Assembly (NCBI GenBank): GCA_036245805.1
Contig: BTRK01000002.1
Coordinates: forward strand, 17,043,067 to 17,107,066
Reading direction: 5' to 3'
DNA from: Pristionchus mayeri
Lineage: Eukaryota; Nematoda; Chromadorea; Rhabditida; Neodiplogasteridae
DNA length: 64,000 bases
Shown here: positions 43,838 to 55,083 of the stretch, one piece after another
Layout: the number at the start of each line of letters is the position of its first letter
How positions within the stretch are numbered: position 1 is the stretch's first letter
Notes under the pieces: generated by a model
Database searches by the model: none
What the model saw: the letters and a program-made list of their open reading frames with translations, nothing else
Told to the model about the DNA's origin: nothing
Program-made: the position numbers and the translations under genes

Positions 43838-45168
43838 GGGGGAGGATACAGCCTTCAAGTGGCACTAAGACGATGGAAAAAGCATGAACATTCGGGAATT
43901 AGAACGAGTAAGTATAGGAACTGTTATAATTTTTGTAAATTCTCAATAATCTCTCTACTCTGGAATTATGCTTGTAGTTGAAGGATCTTATCTTCATTAT
44001 TTGCGCTCTCAGTCTCTCACTTCACTCTCACGATAATCTCTGAACGTTAACCTTAATAAGCCACGAATGAATGAATGACACATCCTAGTGTTGAAATGGA
44101 AGAATGAGTGGGAATGCGGAAAGGTGAGAAGTATTCCAGGGAGTTTAATCAATATGGGAGGAGATAGAGGATGGAGAGAGGAAAGAGATAAGTGGAATCG
44201 TTAGTCGGAAGCTCTTCTCTTTCTTTCCATTCAACCCTCCCAGGGATAGATAAATAATTGCTCATGAGATTAAGATTCGAGTGAGAACTCGTCATATCGG
44301 AGAGAGGGGCGAAATTGAGCCGAGAATGTTCTCTCGTTCTTCCATTGTCCCTCAACGAGATAAAGGACAGAGGGAAACGAAAAACAGCATGAAACCCCCC
44401 AAAAAGCGGAAGGGGAGAAAGAAAGTTCCGGCATACTTTCTAACGTCATCACTACGAAATATGAAGCAAGAAAAAAGGGAGTAATACGAGTCATATGACA
44501 GTCGACAAACAAGAAGACTGCATTAGGAATGAAGATGGAGAGCAAAGGCGCAAATTATTGCAAAAGGATCGAGAAACTGCGGTTTGGTGAACTTGATGAA
44601 GAGTGGAGAGAACACTTTAGATGTCAGATGTGGGAGTGGAATGTGATACATCCATCCATCCAATGCAAACTCTACCCCTTTTCTCCCTCCCTCGAATGAA
44701 TCCAGGAGTGGGGAGATAGAGGGGGAATTGCGTGATGGCACATGATTCTGGAATGGACGACGGGATGCTCATAAAAGAGAGGAAGAGGAATACTCCTTGG
44801 GAGGGGAGACTGAACTGCTTCTACTCTCGAAATCACTCAATTGAGGGAAGGAGAGCGTCCCAGCAATTGAATATGCAGCCGATTCCAAAAACAAGCGAGT
44901 AAGTCTCACGAAGGAGGTGTCTATTAAGGAGATAGAGAAATCAATGCAAGACTGCACTATTCCCTCGAAGTTGTCTCCGACACTACTCCTTCCCTTTCCT
45001 CTTTGGAAGACTAAAACGTCACAACATTTCAGAGATTTATCCTCACATCCAACAACAACTCAGCACATGTTAGTCTATTCGCAGCTCTAATATGTACATA
45101 ATAAATTATGCAAACATTGAAAATCGATAATAAATCTGCGCACCATACCATAACCCATAATCTAGTTC
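43838..45168. other. 1.3 kb spacer between the KCTD and YIPF3 genes
   Basis: Promoter side of the KCTD gene and 3' untranslated region of YIPF3. It is purine-rich in parts. Open frames on both strands have no recognisable content. Confidence 0.4.
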
Positions 45169-48100
45169 TCATTCCGTGATGGGGACAGCTGCCTTGATTG
45201 GGACATTCGGCGGGGCGTCTCCGAGAATCTCGTCGATCTCTGGAATGAATTGGAATACGACCTTTTGATTAGTGTCATTCAGAAATCAATAGACACCCAT
45301 GTTCCTTGGACCAAAGTGAGCCTCTCTCATGGGAAACTCCCCCCTCATATTGAGCGACTATTAGGAAAACATTTTCAAGCCTGGCATAAATCGATTAATA
45401 GTAACGACCCGAACGATGAGCATGAATTCGAGATTCTAAACAGAAAGTTTCGCAAAGAGTTACAACGGTATCACAAAACCACTGAGAAAAAGATAATAGA
45501 AAGCGACGATAAGAATAAGTTCTTCCGTTTTATGAAACGCTGTGCCAATAAATCCAAGGGAGTAGAAGGATTAAAAAGGGCTGATGGTACTCTAGTCATG
45601 GATGACTTAGGCAAAGCTAACTTACTTGCTGAGACCTTCGTAAGCGTATTCACCATCGATGACGGAAAACTGCCCAATACTAGAGCCCTACCTCAGCTTG
45701 GTACATACGAAGAACCCCAATTTCTTGGACATGAAATCTGCGCCATTATTGAGAAATGGAAACGCTCCTCCTGTAAAACCCCCGAGAACATTGACCTCAC
45801 CTTCATAAAACGAATTGCCGTACCAATTTCCGAAGCCCTCGAAATCATCTTTAGGAACTCCTTCAAATCTGGAACCGTTCCCTCCCATTTGCGACATTCC
45901 ATAGAACCTCTGTTAAGAAATCACCCCCCTTTTCCAATCCCCTAAATTACAGGCCCATTTCAATTACCTCTTTCTTCTGCCGAGTTTTTGAGCGAATTTT
46001 GTGCAAATCCGTTATTACCCATTGTGAGCAATTAGAAATTTTCCCCGATGAGCAATATGGATTCCGCAAGAAACGGTCGCGTGAGCTTCAAATGCTAGAA
46101 GTTCTCGAACACTGGACATCCTCGATTAGTGATGGGAAACCAGTTGACGTTATCTACTTTGATTTCGCAAAAGCTTTTGATATAGTCTCCCACCCCAAAC
46201 TAAAACTCAAGCTTAGCACAATAGGTCTCTCAGAAAATACAATCAAATGGATTACAGGATATCTCACACATAGATCATTCCAAGTGAGAGTAAAAGATTC
46301 TACCTCAATGCCTGTGACTAGCGGCGTCCCACAGGGCTCAGTACTAGGTCCCTTGCTTTTCCTTATTTACACCTCAGAAATTCCCACTCTAGTGCAAAAC
46401 CATGGCGTAGTTGCAAGAATGTATGCTGATGATATAAAAATATATCGGTCCTTTAGGAAGGGAAATTCATCTGTACCATTACAAGCTGCGATTGACACTA
46501 TCGTACACTGGTCAGAAAAATGGCAACTTCCTCTTGCTGCACATAAGTGCAACTCATTGCACCTAGCAGAGCAAATACAATGCGAACATATACCATAGGA
46601 ACCACTACTTTGGAACAAAAACAAACAGTAAAAGACCTCGGTTTTGTTATCCAGAAAAATCTCTCTTTCTCCGATCATTGCACTACCATATCCATTAAGG
46701 CCAAAACTACTTGTCACACTATCCTAAGAGCTTTACGAACCAAAAATATAGAAGTACTCCTCAAAACGTACGCAATGTACATCAGACCGATTTTAGAAAG
46801 CGCTTCCTCCGTCTTTAATCCTTACCAAAACAAGGATAAAAAGTAACTCGAAAAGGTACAAAACTACTTCACACGCCGTTTATTTATGCGCTGTTTTGAT
46901 CATACTTGGGAAAATATGCCTACCGCTTTCGACCGCAATAAGAAACTAGGCATTGAGTCGAAGCGTAGAATGCGTAGAATAACGATTGATGTAAGAGTAG
47001 CCACAAATCTCATCCGAGGCAAATATAGTATCCGAGGCAAATATAATATATTGAACAGAAAGTCTTTATAAACTTTTTATTTCCCTTCTTCTGACAATAA
47101 AGCGCAAGAGCGAAATCAAACGTATGCACCATTGTTATCTACGACAAATCTCCAACGTTCAGGCAACTTATGTATTCCCTCCTTATAGAACCCATCTCGG
47201 CGCGAATCAAAATATTGCTTGAGTGCGGCCTCGATCGCCCCACGGGAAGTGAAGGATCTCTGATCGAGATGACGGGTCAGATCCGAGAACAACCAATAAT
47301 CCGAAGGAGCCAAGTCAGGAGAATACGGTGTATGAGGGAGAACCATCCAGCCATATTTGGACAGCTCCTGCTTGACCTGCCGTGCAACATGGGGTCGGGC
47401 GTTATCGTGTTGATAGTACACTTTCTTGCCGTTCAGGGCAGATTGTGCGAATTTCTTCTTGAGATTTCGTAGTTGTTTAGTGTAGACATATCCAGTAATT
47501 ATCCGCTTCTCGGGTAGGAGCTCCCAGTAAATCGGGCCATCCACTCCCCACCAGGCAGAGAGCAAGATTTTCATAGGGTGAAGGTCAGACTTTGCGACGT
47601 CCTGTGGGGTCTCATTGGCATCCACCCACTGTGCCCTCCTATGGTGATTCTCATAGCAGACCCACTTCTCGACCCCTGTTATGAGACGGTCCAACCATCG
47701 ATCTCCAGCGTGAAGAGTGAGTAGAGAAAGGGAATCATCGACACGGTGGTCAAACTGGTCTTGGGTCAATTTGTGGGGTATGAAACGGCCTAGCTTCTTC
47801 TTCTTGCCAATGGAGACCAATCATTTTACGATGGTGCTTTGCGATACCCCAAGTGTGGCTGCCATGTCGCGGGTATTTGGAAAGGATCCAATTCCACTAC
47901 GATCCGTAGCGCATCCAAATCCAGCTCGGGTGGCCTCCCAGACCGGTCATGATCATCCATGGAAAAGTCCCCCTTCTCGAAGAGTTGGTACCAATTGCGC
48001 ATGGTCTGGTAGTGAGTGGCATATGAATCGTACACTTCAGCCAACTGACGTTCCTATTCCTTCATTGTAGTGTGAGAGAGGAATACGAATAACAGAACGT

Positions 48101-51100
48101 TGCGGATGTGCAAGGCCGTGGGAACAAACATCGTGGTCTTACTAGTGGCAGAATGAAAGGCGTGGAATGGGGAGTTGTTGACCACATGTGTTCCCTTTGT
48201 CATGTGTTATTCACTAGAGGCGAGGGAACACCAAAGGTCTCGTGCACTGAGCAGTGATCGAGCAAAACAGTTTATAAAGACTTTCTGTTCAACCTAATAT
48301 ATCCAACCGAAAACAACATTATTTCAAAAGTTACCACACGCGAAACGGCATGAACTTCAACAACCCTGGTTCGAATCATAACTACAGACAGAATAGCTTC
48401 TTTCCAATAGCGGCAAGGCTTTTAGTAAATATCTAGAATGAAACCAGTTCCCCTGAGTAGATCCTCCTGACTTCATGACCCTTTCATACAGTCATTAACT
48501 ATTGATTCTCATCGTCATTAACTTTCCTGTTCTATTTTAAATGTTATCTCACGTTATTTCGTACGAAATAGCATATATATATATCAGGCCTCTCACCAGA
48601 AAATCGGGACAACGCATTGACATGAAAAACATAATATTTCAATAAAAATGGTTTTTAGTTGGGGGGTGGGTTGTAGAAGCCTATCCTAGTTCCTTTCCAA
48701 CCAATTCGATCTTGCAGCTGCAGCAGGCTGCTGCAAATTTCAGACGAAGTGCGTTGGAAATAGATGCTTCTAGCAACAAAAATGGTGATTTTTGTTTACA
48801 CAAGTGTTCCTATGATCAAATGAACGATTTTGATGTACTTTGTTCATTTTTTATATTTGCGACCGTTGCAGCAGGTACATTTCAAACATGTTTTTAATTT
48901 ACCACGGATTCCACGATTTTCCCCCCTCTCCAAACTTTCAGAGTTTGTAGAGCTTGAAATTCTACATATACCACATTTTTTGCAGATTTTATCCCGGGAG
49001 TCCTGATAGTCTCCCAGATCGACAAATGTCTCGTAATGGGCTGCACGGTTCACGGTCCTTGAAATCACAATCTCAAAGTCGTGGGTTCGAGTCCCGGTGC
49101 ATGCAAAAGTGTTTTTGCTAACTTGGTAAGGCAAGGAATATCACAATATTTGATTACAACTATGCAAATCAATTTCAAAAGAACATTTTTCACGAGCCGG
49201 GACTCGAACCCACGACTTTGAGGTTGTGATTTCACGGATCATGACCCGTGCAGCCCATTACGAGACTTTCGTCGATCTGGGAGACTGTCAGGACTCCCGA
49301 GATAAAATCTGCAAAAAATGTGGTATATGTAGAATTTCAAGCTCTACAAACTGTGAAAGTTTGGAGGGGGGAAAAATCGTGGAATCTGCGGTAAATTAAA
49401 AACATGTCTGAAATGCAGCTGCTGCAACGGTCGCAAATATGAAAAATGAACAAAGTATATCAAAATCGTTCATTTGATCATAGAAACACTTGCGTAAACA
49501 AAAATCACCACTTTTGTTGCTGGAAACATCTATTTCCCACGCACTTCGTCTGAAATTTGCAGCAGCCTGCTGCAGCTGCAACACGTGACAAAAATCTGAA
49601 ACTTCAGATTTACGCTAGTCTAGTCAAATAATGACTGGAAATAAAATAAAAAAGATATTCGAAAATTCGGATGTCAACTGAAAACGCCGAATTGTCCCGT
49701 TTCTCTCGTGAGAGGCCTGATATATAACACTGTAACCTCGTACTACAGTAATCTACGGTACCTTCCAAGACGACGTGGAATCCGAAGTGGAGATAGACGA
49801 TGTAGAGTAGATGGATGCCCACCACTGCTGCCATCAAGGTCGCCTTGTACGCCTTCTCACGAGTCTTCGACGAGAGGAAGAATGCCTGCAAGGAAGGATT
49901 GAACTCATGAGAGTAGGAAATGATCTCCACTGAAGGTTACCTAATAGTCTCCTATCGTTCATTCTGTGATTGCTCCAACGAAATACTGTGTCGACCATAG
50001 AATACCGTACCATTCTGAGTGCAGATGGGAGGCAGAAGAGTCCCAACAAGAGGAAGAAGTAGAGATGGTCATGGGAGGGATGGTAGATCGAGGTGAGGAT
50101 GAGAACCACGCAATGAGAGGTCATCGAGTAGCCCTGGGTAATATCGATTGATTGACTACCGTAATTGGGACGATATTATGAAGAGGATACTCACGAATAA
50201 CGAGAAGATGTGTACGAGTGAGACTTCTGTAGAGAGGAGGAAGCAGACCGTGTACAGCTGAAGGAATACAGTTAATGGAGCAAATTGTTGGCATTTCTTG
50301 GATATTTGGCCCACCCCTCTCCTCTCTCCTATAATTTTTCATCCCCTCCCATCACAAAGGGGTTGTGTGACCGAAAATTAGAGAATGAAACCTAGAAAAG
50401 AGTGAGGTAGAGGAATGGGGGGGGGGGGGGGGGGGGGGCAATTACCATGTGCCCAATTGTTGGTCACTCATTGATGCTATCCCTTCGACCACCACAGTAA
50501 TAGTTGCATTTTTCTCCTATCATTTTTCATCCCCTCCCATCACAAAGGGGTTGTGTGACCGAAAATTTATCGGTCTTCTGCCATTATCGGTCTTGTTTTC
50601 GTCTAAGCCAAGTGAAAACAAAATAATATAAACAACTGTACTGAATACAACATCACAGGATTTATTTTCCTGCCAATGTACCCCCCCCCCATTCAATTAT
50701 TTTCTTTATTTCTATTCCATTCCATTTTCTGAAATGTCATTACCTTAACATTTCTTCTCACATTGAACTCCCCCTTTTCTATCTATTATTTGTATTCTTG
50801 CAATATTACACACTGTCCATTGACCCCATCATGGTTGAGTCATCCTTATCTTACCTTTTCTCTTTTTTTCTACTTCACATTATACTACTTTCCATTCACG
50901 TTTCGTCTAAAATACGACCAAAATTACGTATTATACCTCCATTCATCGTTTTCAATGTATTCATTCCATCCAAGCTAATGATGCTTGTTTAGCGCATTTC
51001 AAGCTGCGATAAAGATATATATATATATATTTCTTCTAAAAACCAAGAGTGAACTGACGATTCCGGAGAGGAAAAGCCAGGCTGCGAAGCAGGACACGAA

Positions 51101-53117
51101 GGCAGTGCCCATGAGGGTTCCATTCTGGACTGTGTAACTGCAAGCATCGAGGGATGAAGGGGGACTACGACTAGGATATCATTCCACTCACCCTGAGCTC
51201 TTCATGTTCCACAGCAAGAGGGCGACCATCGTGAGCACTATCATGCACGGACCGTAGAGATCATTCGTCACCGCGATTTGGGACGGTTTACGAGGAAGGA
51301 AGGACTGCATGAGTCGATTCCGAACCTCGAGAAGAGCAAGGGATAGTCATGAAATCGAAGGAGATAATGAGAGACACGCTCACCTGAATAGGCTCGACAT
51401 CGAAATAGGGCCGAAAGAGATCGATGCGTCCATATGAATTGAAGGAGTCCTTGATCTGCTTGCTTCCAGCCTCCCACATCTGTAAGATAATCGTTAGTTT
51501 TCGAGCTCGTCTATAGATACTCATATTGGGGCACCGATAAATCAAATCAACTCATTTATTTCCTGTACATGGGGAGATAGGCTACCGGTCCGTAACGGAC
51601 GGAGTGGTCATTTTTCTCCGACCCCCCCTCGAGTGAGAGAGCGAAGAGACGCAGACAGGCAGACGGTGGTTTCAACCCCGGCGCGTGCAGAGAGCATGAG
51701 TCCGCTCCCTCTGCCCCACTTCGGTTTAATTACCTAATTGTAAGTTTGAGGTGAACATTCGAGTCGTCGCAAAACTACATGAACTCGCAGCGAGTGCTGA
51801 GACGGACATTATTCAGACTGTTTTGGACGGTTTACTGGTCAATTTGTGCTAGATGGGTGTAACCAACCAGACCGCGAGCGGATTCCCAAGGTGATCTCAC
51901 GGCGCTCGCTTGGCTGACGATTTTTTCTTTGATGAGAGATGGTTGGTAACCATCTGACGCTCTCCATTTTGCATGTTCTATGGAATTTCTTTGGCCCGCG
52001 AGGGAGTGCGTAAAGTTTAGACAGTCATACCATATTTTTATCTTTGCGTCGCTCTTTGCAGGTTTCAATTTCTTAAGAAAAAAGGCTTCTGGAAAATCAC
52101 CGCCACAATTTTTCTTGTTGGGAGGGGGTAACTCTGCCCACTCTCCCTCTGCGTCTCAAACATTGTCTTTGCCCATTCTCTCTGGCGCTCCCGTCAGTAA
52201 ACAACTATCTCTATACCGCTCTCTAGTAAACAAGTAATACATGGCACAGTCACTTTAGCTCCTAGGGAATATGTTATCGCCTCTCTAAATCACCTAGGGA
52301 GTGGGCGCGCTCTAGTCACCGCGGAGTAAACAATGGGGCAGAGGGGAGCGAGAGGGAGAGGGAGAGGAACGAGAGAGCGTGACCCGAACCCTGTACACTT
52401 TTATTGCACAGAGGCCGCGCTTTTGAGCCCTCGTGCTGAGATAGCGAAAATATCGTTTGGCCAACCCTAGTACACACCAATACCTCTTTCCCGATAATGG
52501 CGACCCGCGAAGCGGGGAGCCCACCACTAAGCCGGCTTAGGCAGGCGATACGCACAGAAAGTTTAACGCGTAGAAGCATTGGTTTAAGCTCTCCTCCAGC
52601 CGCATTCGTGCATGCAAATTTTTCTCCGGAGAAAAATGACCACTCCGTCGGATAAATAACCGACGGAGTAAGTCACTTTTCTCCGGAGAAAAATGACCAT
52701 TCCGTCGGTTAAGGACGCGTAGATAGGCCGGGATGTTAGCTCCCTCTCTTCTAATTCACGATTAATCGGGGTTACATTGATATTGTTAGAATTATTTCAC
52801 ACTTCGACTCAGGCACACGTTTACATTAGATCTAATGAAATGAATCTTGACTCAGGGATCTGGTAGGCATAAGGTATGATCTACCTACTCGGGTATTGGT
52901 ACCACAATCATGGTATCTATTGCAGTACCCGTTTTCGTTTAGATAGAAAAACGTCAATAGCGTTTGTAGTATTCAACGTGAAATGGAAACTGACCATATG
53001 CCCGATTTGAGAGTGCATGTTGGAGAAGTCAACCCCTTGCGGGACGGCTCCCTCGGCACCAGGAGTGGAAGGAGCCCTCTGTCTGGTCGACTGCGCGTAG
53101 TCGGGAGGGTAATCCAT
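45169..53117 (-). CDS. YIPF3-like Golgi membrane protein of the YIP1 family
   Basis: Eight exons (52995-53117, 51384-51479, 51192-51325, 51059-51137, 50195-50257, 50011-50133, 49762-49885, 45169-45239) join in frame to 813 nt, 270 residues. The start is MDYPPDYAQSTRQR. A cytosolic N-terminus leads to the family signature MWEAGSKQIKDSFNSYGRID with LFRPYFDVEP. Hydrophobic segments follow: NDLYGPCMIVLTMVALLLW, GTAFVSCFAAWLFLSGI, LYTVCFLLSTEVSLVHIF, HLYFFLLLGLFCLPSALRM and AVVGIHLLYIVYLHFGFHVV. That gives the five-TM layout of YIP1-domain proteins, which act in ER-Golgi trafficking and Golgi structure. The phase-1 junction GAA G/AG before the last exon (EIDEILGDAPPNVPIKAAVP) restores frame exactly. 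That final intron, 45240-49761, is filled with mobile elements. Another intron (51480-52994) carries a terminal-inverted-repeat element. The orthology call rests on the LFRPYFDVEP region from memory of the family. Confidence 0.85.
45240..48540 (+). pseudogene. decayed non-LTR retrotransposon (CR1/Jockey-like LINE), interrupted by a mariner
   Basis: A reverse transcriptase frame is readable with breaks. The first segment (45250-45943) has the pre-RT and finger region; after a frameshift near 45945 come NYRPISI, FDFAKAFDIVSHPKL (motif A), GVPQGSVLGPLLFLIY (motif B) and MYADDIKIY, the catalytic YADD box. A second frameshift lies near 46595 and a stop at about 46843. The frame continues to about 47050, is cut by the mariner, and resumes at about 48310 with HTRNGMNFNNPG and NSFFPIAARLLVNI, the usual LINE C-terminus. 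No endonuclease domain is present, so the copy is 5' truncated and dead. Its left end abuts the last YIPF3 exon, in antisense to that gene. Confidence 0.88.
47053..48294 (-). mobile_element. mariner-family DNA transposon nested in the LINE, degenerate
   Basis: Terminal inverted repeats are seen: TTGAACAGAAAGTCTTTATA on the left (about 47053-47072), and its inverse TATAAAGACTTTCTGTTCAA at about 48275-48294. The minus-strand transposase shows the helix-turn-helix region (MRNWYQLFEKGDFSM, DHDRSGRPPELD), the mariner block YYQHDNARPHVARQVKQEL and YSPDLAPSDYWLF with the second and third catalytic aspartates. The frame is broken by a frameshift near 47875 and by a TGA near 47823 where Trp is expected (IVK-stop-LVSIGK). 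At the first catalytic site the usual WWD reads WWG. The element should therefore be inactive. Confidence 0.9.
48576..49728. repeat. 1.15 kb foldback element with tRNA-like B-boxes in both arms
   Basis: Outer ends are ATATATCAGGCCTCTCAC and GTGAGAGGCCTGATATAT. Two arms of roughly 0.55 kb are inverted copies; for example GCTGCAGCAGGCTGCTGCAA near 48717 returns inverted near 49570. Each arm holds GTGGGTTCGAGTCCCGG, a perfect Pol III B-box context, at about 49081-49097 and, inverted, at about 49197-49213. The loop is only about 60 bp. No protein frame was recognised. It lies in the last intron of YIPF3. Confidence 0.88.
50326..50568. repeat. duplicated 54 bp block around a 22-nt G run
   Basis: CTCCCATCACAAAGGGGTTG and flanks occur at about 50326-50379 and again at about 50512-50568, in the same orientation. 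Between them is an uninterrupted G run at 50417-50438. All lies in an intron of YIPF3. Confidence 0.8.
51587..52716. mobile_element. non-autonomous DNA transposon with terminal inverted repeats
   Basis: The left end reads GACGGAGTGGTCATTTTTCT (within 51587-51620). The inverse, CGGAGAAAAATGACCATTCC, lies at 52683-52702, and a second inverse copy at 52627-52651. The right end also contains a small palindromic array around CCGACGGAGTAAGTCACTTT. The inside has no transposase frame. It contains a spliced-leader-like segment at 51723-51830 and, near 52500-52560, a block shared with the repeat at 56919-57010. It sits in an intron of YIPF3. Confidence 0.7.
51723..51830 (+). other. spliced-leader (SL1) RNA-like sequence, possible pseudogene
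   Basis: GGTTTAATTACC (51723-51734), a 7-nt insert TAATTGT, then AAGTTTGAG (51742-51750) followed by GTGAACATT. Known nematode SL1 is the same two blocks joined by a single C, and its donor continues GTAAACATT. A perfect 5-bp hairpin ACTCG-CAG-CGAGT follows at 51783-51795, and TTTTGGA, like the core of an Sm site, at 51821-51827. A clear third stem-loop is missing. It lies inside a transposon-like element, so a captured or decayed SL RNA gene is the cautious reading. Confidence 0.35.
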
Positions 53118-55083
53118 TGCTGAACAATCAAAAACAATTTTGAGGAGGCATAAATGACAAGAAAGAGAGAAAACAAGCAAGACATGATCGACAACCAATT
53201 TGCTCGTGGAAGGTTGAGTTCTGTCACGTTCATGATTCGAGAATATAAAATGAAATAACGCAGATGGTTTGTGATTTCAGGTATTAGTAATATAGAAACA
53301 CATTGACGATGTGCACTATAATTTATTTTAATAAAAAGATCAGACAACAAATAATAAAAATATATTATTTTGAAATAAAACTAATTGTTGATCTGCAACT
53401 TTTGCAGCAATTGGTTACTGTTCTCAATCTCGCTGGTTGTTTATTATTTTCGTTTTGTTACGAAATCACTTGTTTTCTAGTCCTATGTTCGCACCGATTT
53501 AGTAGCTCCTTTGTTTATATTTCTCGACTGCGATCCCAGAATCGTTTCGGCATCTACTATGCTCCATTTCTTCGTAATTGTTTCCTCTTACAGGTGAAAT
53601 TTTGCTTCTTGATGACGCATAATTTCCTTTACCTCCTCCAATGATAGTTTCTCATCTTATTGCTATTTGGTCTTATTTATGCTTTATTGGAATTAATATA
53701 TGTCTCTTTTAACACCCTATCTGCTAGCCGTTGCATTGCCGCTATCTATATTTTATATTTTGCACACATAACATGTTTATACTGTTCCTATATTTTGATT
53801 TTCGCCGGGAATCACTTTCATCTTTCCACGTCGATGTTCTATTCACTAATTGAGATAGGAGATCTCGATCCTGGTTTTCTTTAGATGTCTGACGCTCTCC
53901 TCTTTTCTCACACTAATATTGTAATTGTGTGTGTGGTCAGGCGAGAGATCATTTTAGTACAAAAAAGTAGGGCACCTACTAGGGTTGGCAGTACGAGGGG
54001 AGGTTACGAACTTGTTATCGCCCCTATTGTTATTTCGCAATCCGAGGATGGGAGGGGGCGTTACGAGCTCGTAACCTTCCTTCGTATTGCCATGATAAGA
54101 TAGCAATGATAAGACGAAACAGCAGTATTTTAAAGAAGCACGCTTCGTTTTACAAGGGGTGTTCGAAAGATGGGAGAGCGTGCTGTGAAACACTCCCGGT
54201 TTTCGGATTGGACACCGCCGGTTTTTGGGAAATTCACAAAACGATCATTTACGATCACCCCCTCTCCTTTTGACCCTAAGCACCCCCGGTTTTCGATTTC
54301 CAGCTTCAACCCCCGCCCATCTATGAGAGAAAGAGAGCAATCTCTCGCGAATTTACATGCTCTCTCGCGATTGGTTTCGAAGCAGAGATCGAAAAGCCGC
54401 GCTGCGCTAATAGCTTAAAATTTTTATTTTATTTATTTTGAGAAAAAAGTGCCGCATTTTGATGATTCTAATTATTCTCGACGTCCTCTATCCAACGGTG
54501 TATCAATTTTTACCTTGCGCTCATCACCGGGTAAAATAAACGTACCTGCTAATCATAACGTGAAAATCGGATTTCGAGACTGCGGTGGGTTTTTCTCAGC
54601 TGCGGCACGTTTTCCCAGAACGGGACCACTTTGTATTTATTCATGCAATGGGGCCGATAATGTTATGAAGAAAGTTCTATGTGTTTGCTAATGGAGGGTA
54701 CGTTTTTTGACATGTCGATACCTACCTACTTTTCGATCTGTTTCGAAGCGAATGTTTTCTGGAACTTTGTCATAGAATGCCGTGATGTACTAGTCGCTCT
54801 TAAAGTATTGAGAACCCATGTTTACTATCACGGTTGGATGTTCCATCTGTCCGTGATCCTACGTAGAGGCTGTCTCGCAATCAGTTCTTTTCCTTGATTT
54901 TTTTCTCTTCTTTCAATTCATCATCATTTCTCCGAGTCTTTCCTCTATCGTGGATAGGCCTCGCTCTTCGTTATATTTTCATAAACCCTTGTTGTTAGCA
55001 TCTCCCATTCGATTTCTCGCGCTTATCTATCGGTCATCTATCCCGTGCTCTGTTCTCTATTTCAGCAGGCTCTTCTTAGTCAA
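53118..55083. other. 2 kb divergent spacer between YIPF3 and the E3 ligase gene
   Basis: AT-rich promoter region for both genes. Open frames near 53300-53880 are T-rich and show no homology that I recognise. It includes a short imperfect palindrome at 53979-54095. Nothing else was supported. Confidence 0.45.
53979..54095. repeat. imperfect 117 bp palindrome (MITE-like)
   Basis: GGAGGTTACGAACTTGTTAT with GCCCC on the left mirrors GGGGCGTTACGAGCTCGTAA with CCTTCC on the right, around a loop of about 35 nt. It is non-coding. Confidence 0.6.

Noticed and set aside
51832..52068. Minus-strand frame of 78 codons inside the inverted-repeat element
   Set aside because: No transposase motif recognised; could be a fragment, but not supportable.
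53303..53884. Plus-strand frames of 113 and 74 codons
   Set aside because: T-rich AT sequence giving Phe/Leu/Tyr strings; no recognisable domain and placed in a promoter spacer.
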